NCBI RefSeq assembly: GCF_008298035.1
Contig: NZ_CP042910.1
Coordinates: 5,161,001 to 5,225,000, forward strand
Length of the DNA stretch: 64,000 nucleotides
Reading direction: 5' to 3'
Source: Gimesia maris
GTDB taxonomy: Bacteria > Planctomycetota > Planctomycetia > Planctomycetales > Planctomycetaceae
Part shown: one piece after another, positions 16,939-28,900 of the stretch
How the letters are laid out: each line of letters starts with the position of its first letter
How positions within the stretch are numbered: position 1 is the first letter of the stretch
Notes under the pieces: model-generated
What the model saw: only the letters and a program-made list of their open reading frames with translations
Told to the model about the DNA's origin: nothing
The model's database searches: none
Translations under genes and position numbers: made by a program

Positions 16939-19900
16939 TTAAAGTATAGGACCTGCCCAGTCTGAGAAGACATCGTCGAAGTCAGCATCGATTTCTTCAC
17001 TCAGCCCCGCCAGATCCAGGTCACCGGATTCCAGATCAACCAGATCCGAAAGGTCGATCTTTTCGCCAGCAACAATCGAGAGACCATTGAATCGCAGATC
17101 ATTGCTCAGCTCTTCGCTCAGACCTTCCAGTACGGTCAGATCGAGATCGCTCTGATCCAGCCCCTGGCTCTGAAGCAGGTTGTTGATGACCTGATTCCAT
17201 GCATGCTGAACCGGCTCATCGCCTGCCTGCAGACTGCTGGTCACGTCGAACACAACCGGAGACAGGTCGTCCAGAGGCGCGATCACGGTCACCAGCGAAT
17301 TCTCATTCTCGGTTACCGGGGTCACAGATGGTTCCGCCACCAGTGGCAGATTCGCCATCAGCGGAGCATTCACACCCACCAGGATTTCAAAGCTGCCGGA
17401 AGCAGCAGCTTCGTGAGCAGACTGCAGAATCAGGGCATCCAGAATCGAAGGCAGTTTGCGAACACCCGGATCCAGTGTGGCATTCATCACATCCCCGGCA
17501 TGCACCGTATCATCCAGGTGCAGACCATCGTCGGTCAGCGTTGCTTCAAAGCCACTCCCTACAAAGGTCAGAGTTTCACCTACGCCCGCTTGCACAAAGC
17601 TTTCAAACGGAGCATATGTTTTTGTAAAACCGAGAACGTGGCCAATTTCGTGTAACAGTACCGTTAACAGGTCGTAATGGCCGGCGGCATCGGAATTGGC
17701 ATCAGCCGTGTATGCCACGCCCCCTTCGAGTTCAGAAGAACTGAAGACAGTGGAATCCAGCCCCGAATACCAGCCCAGGCCGGCGGCATCATCATCCAGA
17801 GTCACAATCCCGGAGACAGGTCGTCCTTCAGAGTCGACACCGGTAATCTGACCTTCACCCAGTTGAGTTCCCCCCAGGTTGGTAATCACCAGTTGGATAT
17901 CCGGTGCTTCTTCCAGTCCCAACGCATCCTGCCAGATCGCCAGAGCTTCGTCCATCACCTGATCGACTGAAGAATCTCCGGTGATATCGGTGGTTTTACC
18001 ATACCAGCGTTGCAGGAAGTTGGATGGATAAACCACATCTTTATCCCCCCCTTTGTGAACGCCGTAATTGGATGCGAAGAAATTCAAATCCTTATAGTTT
18101 ACCGTACCACTCTTATCAGCATCCAATGCCCAGACATAAGGAGAATTGGTATCGAGTACATTCTCACCATACACGGAAGCCAGGATAATCAGATCGCGAT
18201 AGTTGATGGTATCATCGTCGTTCACATCATAGGCAATCGCCCACAGGTCCGTATCAGGTGCATCGCCGATGACCAGAGATGTCTCGGTATCATTGAACAG
18301 ACTGACGCTGACATTGCTCAGTGACAGCCCCAGTGCATGCGGTCCAATGAATTTGTCTTCAAAGTCAATGGAGACATCATCCTGGGCCAGAGATTCAAAC
18401 TTCACCCGTGCCAGCAGAGCCTTTTTACCATAACCGGTTTTATCACCATTGGCGATACCACTCAGTCCGGTCACAACACCTGTCGCATCATCAATCACCG
18501 CTTCGCCGGTGGCGGCAAAGGCACTGCCAAACTCAATCGCTGTTGCGGTGAAGAAACTGGTGTTGTAATTCAAGTCGGCCACCGCCGCAGTAATACTTCT
18601 GGCATCGGCTGTCTCGACATAAACTTCTACCCAGAACGAACTCCACTCGTCAATCCAGGTATCACTGGCAGGCAGTGCGAGTGTATGTCCGTTTGACCCC
18701 AGCTCTGTCTGATTGCGGACCACAACCAGATCAACGGCCGTCCCGTCTTCCAGCGGAGCATCAACCACAATGGACTGAGTTCCATGCAACGGAGCTCCGC
18801 CGTTTTCAACGGTAATCGTCAGGTCATAAGAACCGGTGTCAGATGGATCAGCAGAGCCCGACCCCACACCAGTCGTCGCGTCATAATCATAGTTTGCAAA
18901 AGCAGTCAGACCGATGTAATAAGTGCCAGCGGTCGTGGCTGTAAACGAGAAATAAGAATCCAGGGAACCACTGTTGAAGATAAATTCGTTCGGCACATCA
19001 TCGGAATCATCAACAACACCATCGATGTCCCCTGCAGGATTGCCGAATTGATCTACCAGATCGGTCAAGATGGGGGTACCCGTTGCATCAAACAATCGCA
19101 GCATACTGTCCAGGCCGGACTTGAACATGTCAGCATCCACGTCAACGGTGACTGTGTCTCCGACATTCAGTTGAACCTCAAACATGTCCACATCCTGATT
19201 AGGATCGCCCAGCGAACCGTTATTGCCGATGATCCCCTGGTAAACCTTGGTCCCGGGAGTCCCGGAAGTTAATTCCGTATCTACGGCCGTCGTGATCGTA
19301 TCACCGGCTTCATCGGTATCATTCTGGTTCACATCGAATCGGGCAGTCGCTGTACCAACCAGATTCAACACGATGTCGTAGCCATCCTCAGTCGTAAACT
19401 CCACACGGCGACTGATTGGAATCAGCAGTTCAAAGACACCTGTGGATACTTCTGTCAGTTTCGCCTGACTCCAAGATGCCAGTCCTCCAGGGACTCCATC
19501 TAACGGAGTAAAGAACGACATCGTTTCATCAAACGTCGACTCGGAATTAGAGTCGACCACGGTATCATCAAGTCCAGCGGCTAATGTATTTTTTAATGCA
19601 ATAAGGGAGTCCAGTTGCCCGTTTTCCAGGACCCAGTCTTCCGAGATATCAAAGTTGCCGGAACCATCAATCGCCTGCTGACTGGAGAGCACCTGGGCCA
19701 CTGCATCGCGAATCGCCAGACTCAGTTCACCAGAATAGGGTCCGAACACATTGGGGATCAACTGATCACCGACCAGGCCGAAGTCGGCCAGATCCAGAAT
19801 ATTATAATCCTCAGACTGATCACGGTCAGGACGGGCGTCACCGGTGGGATTCACTTCGATGTAGGAATCAACAATCTGAATCGTTCCCGGATCATTGATA

Positions 19901-22900
19901 TCATCGAACACCACATCCAGTCGCCCACTGATGCTGGTGGAATTCAAGCCGGCTGACTGAGGCAGCAGATTGATTTCCTGACCATCGACTGTGATTGTCC
20001 CGGAAACAGTCAGATTACTGAGATCGGTCTGAACAAAGAATTCTGAGGGAGCCACCTGATCCACGGAAGTATTGGTAATCGAAATCTGACTGAAATCAAT
20101 GTTTCCCCCTCGGGTCACACCATCGGCTCCAGAGATCAAATCGGTAGTGTCAATCGTGAAATCGACGCTGTCTGCCGCTCCGTCTGCAAGAAACGTAGCA
20201 TAGCCTATCCGGCCATAGCCATTGGTAATTAATCCTGGCAGTACTGTTGTGGCATTGATATTTCCGAGTACACCGCCACTAAAATCAGCATTGTCCACAC
20301 CTGCCAGGAAGCCGAAAGCGGAAGAAGCTATTGTGAAGTCATAACCAATCAGTGACGCATCCGCAACATCCCAGAGCATGTCCAGGACCACAGAAGACAC
20401 ATTCGACGTCTCTGTCGTCTGAGAGGCCAGCACCTGTGCCAGCATGTCACTCATCCAGATTTCCACAACATAATAGTTGTCTTGTACCACCTGTGTGATC
20501 GACGAAGGCAGATTACTCACATCATCGACCTCTGGTGATACCAGTATATTCTTTCCAGACAGTTTAGGTTTACCGAGACCCGTAATTTCGACTTGGACGG
20601 CCAGATCACCATTGTATAACTTATCCAGAATCGCACTGGTAAACGGTGTGGAATCATCACTGGCCCAGACACCGGTCATGGTTCCTGCTGAGAAGTCGAC
20701 AGTCGGGTTATCGTCGCTATTGGTTTGATGATAGAGAGTAAACAGCGTAATGTTACTGTTTGTGGTATCGACAATTCGCACAGCAACCAGATCTGACTGG
20801 ATATCGACGATTGGTCCGTCACCGGCATTCGCATTATTGTAATCAGTAAGCCCACTGATCGAATAAGTCAGATCCTGTAAACCGTTGGTCAACTGGAACC
20901 GTGCTCCCCCTTTACCACCGGCAATGATGGCAGCCAGGTCAGCTTCGGACCGGAAGGAGGTAAAGTCTCTGCCACTGGATTCAACATCACGGGCAATCAG
21001 ACGGATATCCAATGTGGCCTGCGGAACGGGAGTTAATGTAAACGTACTGGTCTCATCGGAAGAAGCTCCGTCATCCGAATGCGCGGTCACAGTAATCACC
21101 AGAGGCAGACGCACCTGTTCCGAGCTGTAATCGGTATAAGTAATATTTAAATCACTGCCTGCGACTGCCACATTCGCCCAGAAATCAGCTGGTAATGCAT
21201 CTCCTGGATTATCTCCAAGAACATGCGCTTCCACGGTATAAGTCAACGAATCGCCGGCATCAGGCTCACTGAAATGGAGATCCAGATCGATTGTTTCCGG
21301 CGTCAGTCCGTCCCGGGAAATATCATCCAGTTCGTCGGTCACCACAGGAGCGTCGTTCTGCCCGTTGATCGTGATCGTCACCGACTGAGCCACAGAGCCA
21401 CCCAGGCCGTCGATCACATTATAAGTGTAAGTGATTACTTCGGTATCACTGCCAGACAGATACTGGTAATAACTCAGGTCCACATCCAGGGAGGTCCCGT
21501 TCGCGTTCACAGAGACACCACCGTCATCCCCCAATGTATTTACCAGTGAGGACACATCCAGAACAGCACTGTCATCCACATCACTGGCATTGGTCAGCAG
21601 ATCCAGGTTGAAGTTTGCATCATCTTCAGACACCGTCGTTGCCACGGCCGCACTGATCGTCGGGTCGTCGTTCTGACCGTTGATCGTGATCGTCACTGTC
21701 TGAGCCACAGAGCCACCCAGGCCGTCGATCACATTATAAGTGTAAGTGATTACTTCGGTATCACCGGCGTCCAGATCCTGGTAGAAGCTCAGATCCACAT
21801 CCAGTGACGTCCCGTTCGCGTTCACGGTCACACCACTGTTATCGCCGGACTGGTAAGCGATATCAGACACATCCAGAGAAGCACTGTCATCCACATCGCT
21901 GGCATTCGTCAGCAGATCCAGGTTGAAATTCGCATCATCTTCTGACACTTCAGAAGCCACCGTGGCACTCACGGTCGGGTGGTCGTTCTGACCATTGATC
22001 GTGATCGTCACCGTCTGAGCCACAGAGCCACCTAAACCGTCGATCACATTATAAGTGTAAGTGATCACTTCGGTATCACCGGCGTCCAGATCCTGATAGA
22101 AGCTCAGGTCCACATCCAGAGATGTCCCGTCAGCATTCAAGCTCACTCCTGCGATATTACCGGTCGTATTCGTCAGGCTATCCACATCCAGAACGGCGCT
22201 GGCATCCACATCGCTGGCATTCGTCAGCAGATCCAGGTTAAAGTTCACGACATCTTCTGACACCGTAGATGTTACGGCCGCACTGATCGTCGGGTCGTCG
22301 TTCTGACCATTGATCGTAATCGTCACCGTCTGAGCCACAGAGCCACCCAGGCCGTCGATCACATTGTAAGTGTAAGTGATTACTTCGGTATCACCGGCGT
22401 CCAGATCCTGGTAGAAGCTCAGGTCCACATCCAGAGACGTCCCGTTCGCGTTCACGGTCACACCACTGTTATCGCCGGACTGGTACGACAGGTTATCCAC
22501 ATCAAGACTGGCACTGTCATCCACATCACTGGCGTTCGTCAGCAGATCCAGGTTGAAGTTCGCATCGTCTTCAGAAACTTCCGTACTCACGACAGCACTC
22601 ACTGTCGGATCATCGTTCTGACCGTTAATCGTGATCGTCACTGTCTGAGCCACAGAGCCACCCAGGCCGTCGATCACATTATAAGTATATGTGATCACTT
22701 CGGTATCACCGGCGTCCAGATCCTGATAGAAGCTCAGGTCCACATCCAGAGAGGTGCCGTTGCCGTTCACGGTCACACCACTGTTATCGCCAGACTGGTG
22801 CGACAGGTTATCTACATCAAGACTCGCACTGTCATCCACATCACTGGCATTGGTCAACAGATTCAGATTGAAATTCACGACATCTTCGGACACCGTAGAT

Positions 22901-25900
22901 GTCACAGCCGCACTGATCGTCGGGTCGTCGTTCTGACCATTGATCGTGATCATCACCGTCTGAGCTACTGAGCCACCCAGACCGTCGATCACATTATAAG
23001 TGTAAGTGATTACTTCGGTATCACCGGCGTCCAGATACTGGTAGAAGCTCAGGTCCACATCCAGAGACGTCCCGTCAGCATTCACGCTCACACCACTGTT
23101 ATCACCAGACTGCAGAGACAGACTGCCCACATCCAGAGAAGCACTGTCATCCACATCACTGGCATTGGTCAGCAGATCCAGGTTGAAGTTTGCATCATCT
23201 TCGGACACCGTCGTTGCCACGGCCGCACTGATCGTGGGAGCGTCGTTCTGACCGTTGATCGTGATTGTCACCGTCTGAGCCACAGAGCCACCCAGGCCGT
23301 CGATCACATTATAAGTGTAAGTGATTACTTCGGTATCACCGGCGTCCAGATCCTGGTAGAAGCTCAGGTCCACATCCAGAGACGTCCCGTTGACATTCAC
23401 GGTCACACCACTGTTATCGCCGGACTGGTAAGCGATATTAGACACATCCAGAACAGCACCATCATCCACATCACTGGCATTGGTCAACAGATTCAGATTG
23501 AAATCCGTATCATCTTCTGAAACAGTCGTTGCCACGGGATCACTGATCGTCGGGTCGTCGTTCTGACCATTGATCGTGATTGTCACCGTCTGAGCCACAG
23601 AGCCACCCAGACCGTCGATCACATTATAAGTGTAAGTGATTACTTCGGTATCACCGGCGTCCAGATCCTGGTAGAAGCTCAGGTCCACATCCAGAGACGT
23701 CCCGTCAGCATTCAGGCTCACACCACTGTTATCGCCAGACTGGTACGACAGGTTATCCACATCAAGACTGGCACTGTCATCCACATCACTGGCATTCGTC
23801 AGCAGATCCAGGTTGAAATCCGTATCATCTTCTGAAACAGTCGTTGCCACGGGATCACTGATCGTCGGGTCGTCGTTCTGACCATTGATCGTGATCATCA
23901 CCGTCTGAGCTACTGAGCCACCCAGGCCGTCGATCACATTGTAAGTGTAAGTGATTACTTCGGTATCACCGGCGTCCAGATACTGGTAGAAGCTCAGGTC
24001 CACATCCAGAGACGTCCCGTCAGCATTCACGCTCACACCACTGTTATCGCCGGACTGATAAGCGATATCAGACACATCAAGACTGGCGCCGTTATCCACG
24101 TCACTGGCATTCGTCAGCAGATCCAGGTTGAAGTCCGCATCGTCTTCAGACACTTCCGTACTCACGGCATCACTCACTGTCGGATCATCATTCACACCGG
24201 TAATCGTGATCGTTGCAGTCTGAGCTGTCGAGCCCCCTAGACCGTCGCTCACGACATAAGAGTAAATGAGAACTTCAGATTCACCCGCAGCCAGGTAGTT
24301 GTAGGCACTTGGATCTATATTAAATGAGTTAAGGGTGAATGTTACACCTCTGTCATCCCCATTACTATCCAGTGTCAGACCAGACACAAGCAGAATCGAG
24401 TTCAAATCCACATCACTGGCATTCGTCAGTAGATTCAGGTTGTAACTCGCATCATCTTCTGTCACCGTCGATATGATGGCGGCACTCACCGTCGGGTCGT
24501 CATTCTGACCATTGATCGTGATTGTCACCGTCTGAGCCACTGAGCCACCCAGGCCGTCGATCACATTGTAAGTGTAATTGATTACTTCTGATGTACCACC
24601 TGCGAGGTATTGATAGTAGCTCAGGTCTACGTCCAGGGACGTGCCGTCGGCATTCAGGCTCACACCACCATCATCACCAGACTGCAGAGACAGACTGCCC
24701 ACATCCAGAGAAGCACTGTCATCCACATCACTGGCATTCGCCAGCAGATCCAGGTTGAAGTTTGCATCGTCTTCGGACACCGTCGATGCCACGGCCGCAC
24801 TGATCGTCGGAGCGTCGTTCCGTCCCGTCAATGTAACTTGGACGGTCCCGACGGAAACACCCCCTTTTACATCAACCACGGTATAAGTAAAGGTATCGAC
24901 GACCACTTGACCTTCTGACAGGTGATCCAGTAATCCGGATGGATCATAATTAACTGTATTATCCGGATTCAGCGAGATTGCTGCACCTTGTGTCGAAAAT
25001 GCTCCTGAGAGACCGGTGACATCCAGAGTTAAATCATCACCATCAGGATCGGAGTCATTAGACAGAACATCAAGGTTCGTTAATCCGGTGTCTTCATCCG
25101 TCGCAAACATATCCACCGTTGTAACAGGCGGCTGATTGGCAGAAATGATGATGGTAACAAGGGCAGTACTCGATCCACCATCTCCATCACTGATCGTATA
25201 TTTAAAGGAATCCGTGATCGTTGCAGTCCCGACCACATCACCGATATCAACATGAGAAGAAGGATCGTAGGAGAATGTCCCGACACCATTCATTGTCAGT
25301 TTTGCACCAGAAGACAGGGTTACCTCTGCTCCGATACTTCCCAAAGAATTATCATCGGCCGGGTTCAATATATCAGTAACTGTCAAAGTTGTGAGTTGAT
25401 CCGGATCACTGTCTACTCCCCCGCCGTTGTCAGCCAGAACATCTCCATTGTAGATATTCGATTTATTGACATTGACTGTATCGTCTACAGCAATGGGGTC
25501 GTCGTTCTGACCATTGATCGTGATCGTCACTGACTGAGCCACAGAGCCACCCAGGCCGTCGATCACATTATAAGTGTAAGTGATTACTTCGGTATCACTA
25601 CCAGACAGATACTGGTAATAACTCAGGTCCACATCCAGGGAGGTCCCGTTCGCGTTCACAGAGACACCACCGTCATCCCCCAATGTATTTACCAGTGAGG
25701 ACACATCCAGAACAGCACTGTCATCCACATCACTGGCATTTGTCAGCAGATCCAGGTTGAAGTTTGCATCATCTTCAGACACCGTCGTTGCCACAGCCGC
25801 ACTGATCGTCGGGTCGTCGTTCTGACCGTTGATCGTAATCGTCACCGTCTGAGCCACAGAGCCACCCAGGCCGTCGATCACATTATAAGTGTAAGTGATT

Positions 25901-28900
25901 ACTTCGGTATCACCGGCGTCCAGATCCTGGTAGAAGCTCAGGTCCACATCCAGAGAGGTGCCGTTCGCGTTCACAGTCACACCACTGTTATCGCCGGACT
26001 GGTAAGCGATATCAGACACATCCAGAGAAGCACTGGCATCCACATCACTGGCATTGGTCAGCAGATTCAGATTGAAATCCGCATCATCTTCTGACACTTC
26101 AGAAGCCACCGTGGCACTCACGGTCGGGTGGTCGTTCTGACCATTGATCGTGATTGTCACCGTCTGAGCCACAGAGCCACCCAGACCGTCGATCACATTA
26201 TAAGTGTAAATAATTACTTCGGTGTCACCGGCGTCCAGGTCCTGGTAGAAGCTCAGGTCCACATCCAGAGACGTCCCGTCAGCATTCAAGCTCACACCAC
26301 TGTTATCGCCGGACTGGTACGACAGGTTATCCACATCAAGACTCGCACTGTCATCCACATCACTGGCATTTGTCAGCAGATCCAGGTTGAAATTCACATC
26401 ATCTTCGGACACCGTCGTTGCCACAGCCGCACTGATCGTCGGGTCGTCGTTCTGACCATTGATCGTGATCGTCACCGTCTGAGCCACAGAGCCACCCAGG
26501 CCATCGATCACATTATAAGTGTAAGTGATCACTTCGGTATCACCGGCGTCCAGGTCCTGGTAGAAGCTCAGGTCCACATCCAGAGACGTCCCGTTGGCGT
26601 TCACGGTCACACCACTGTTATCGCCAGACTGGTACGACAGGTTATCTACATCAAGACTCGCACTGTCATCCACATCACTGGCATTGGTCAACAGATTCAG
26701 ATTGAAGTTTGCATCATCTTCGGACACTTCGGAAGCGACCGTTGCACTCACGGTCGGGTGGTCGTTCTGACCATTGATCGTGATTGTCACCGTCTGAGCC
26801 GCAGAGCCACCCAGACCGTCGATCACATTATAAGTGTAAGTAATTACTTCGGTGTCACCGGCGTCCAGATCCTGGTAGAAGCTCAGGTCCACATCCAGAG
26901 AGGTGCCGTCAGCATTCAGGCTCACGCCACTATCATCACCAGACTGCAGAGACAGACTGCCCACATCCAGTGAAGCACTGTCATCCACATCACTGGCATT
27001 TGTCAGCAGATCCAGGTTGAAATTCGCATCATCTTCTGATACTTCAGAAGTCACCGTGGCACTCACAGACGGGTCGTCGTTCTGACCATTGATCGTGATC
27101 GTCACCGTCTGAGCCACAGAGCCACCCAGGCCATCGATCACATTATAAGTGTAAGTGATTACTTCGGTATCACCGGCGTCCAGATCCTGGTAGAAGCTCA
27201 GGTCCACATCCAGAGACGTCCCGTTCGCGTTCACGGTCACACCACTGTTATCGCCAGACTGGTGCGACAGGCTATCCACATCAAGACTCGCACTGTCATC
27301 TACATCACTGGCATTTGTCAGCAGATCCAGGTTGAAGTTTGCATCATCTTCGGACACAGTCGTTGCCACGGGATCACTGACCGTCGGAGCGTCGTTCTGA
27401 CCATTGATCGTGATTGTCACCGTCTGAGCCACTGAGCCACCCAGGCCGTCGATCACATTATAAGTGTAAGTGATTACTTCGGTATCACCGGCGTCCAGAT
27501 CCTGGTAGAAGCTCAGATCCACATCCAGAGACGTCCCGTTGACGTTCACGGTCACACCACTGTTATCGCCAGACTGGTGCGACAGGCTATCCACATCGAG
27601 ACTCGCACTGTCATCCACATCACTGGCGTTCGTCAACAGATTCAGATTGAAATTCGCATCATCTTCTGATACTTCAGAAGTCACCGTTGCACTCACAGAC
27701 GGGTCGTCGTTCTGACCATTGATCGTGATTGTCACCGTCTGAGCCACAGAGCCACCCAGGCCGTCGATCACATTATAAGTGTAAGTGATTACTTCGGTAT
27801 CACCGGCGTCCAGATACTGGTAGAAGCTCAGGTCCACATCCAGAGACGTCCCGTTCGCGTTCACGGTCACACCACTGTTATCGCCAGACTGGTAAGTGAT
27901 ATTAGACACATCAAGACTGGCACTGTCATCCACATCACTGGCGTTCGTCAGCAGATCCAGATTGAAATTCGCATCATCTTCAGACACTACGGAAGCGACG
28001 GCTGCACTCACAGTGGGAGCGTCGTTCTGACCATTGATTGTGATCGTCACCGTCTGAGCCACAGAGCCGCCTAAACCGTCGATCACATTGTAAGTGTAAG
28101 TGATTACTTCGGTGTCACCGGCGTCCAGATCCTGGTAGAAGCTCAGATCCACATCCAGAGAGGTCCCGTTCACGTTCACACCACTGTCATCGCCGGACTG
28201 GTAAGTGATATTAGACACATCAAGACTGGCGCCGTTATCCACGTCACTGGCATTTGTCAGCAGATCCAGGTTGAAGTTCGCATCATCTTCGGACACAGTC
28301 GTTGCCACGGGATCACTGACCGTCGGGTCGTCGTTCTGACCGTTGATCGTGATCGTTACCGTCTGAGCCACAGAGCCGCCCAGACCATCGATCACATTAT
28401 AAGTGTAAGTGATTACTTCGGTATCACTGCCAGACAGATACTGATAGTAGCTCAGGTCTACATCCAGGGAGGTCCCGTTGGCGTTCACAGAGATACCGCC
28501 GTCATCCCCCAATGTATTTACCAGGGTGTCCACATCCAGAACGGCACCGTTGTCCACATCGCTGGCACTCGTCAGCAGATCCAGGTTGAAGTTCGCATCA
28601 TCTTCCGAAACCGTCGTTGTTACGGCCGCTGACACAACCGGTGCATCGTTGGCTCCTTGAATGGTGATCGTCACTGTTGCGGTATCAGTTCCACCGTTAC
28701 CATCACTCACGGTGTAGGTAAAGGTTTCGGTATCTGTTTCACCAGCCGCCAGATATTCATAGGATCCTTTGGGATCAAATGTGAAACTACCATCAGCGGC
28801 GACATTCAGTTCTCCACCGGCTCCGATGGTAACCGGGATCGCCACATTCCCTGCGGAACCATTGACCTCTGTCACGGTCAGTGTGTCGTTCTCCACATCG

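Noticed and set aside
26128-26973. A 281-codon plus-strand open frame inside the giant gene
   Set aside because: It is the antisense of the 315-base repeats, itself repetitive, with no ribosome site. The minus strand has a continuous 4465-codon frame with recognisable domains.
21346-28641. Regular repeats that might suggest a CRISPR array or tandem DNA
   Set aside because: The units are 315 bases long, in frame, and encode a protein domain. There are no short repeats with unique spacers and no cas genes.
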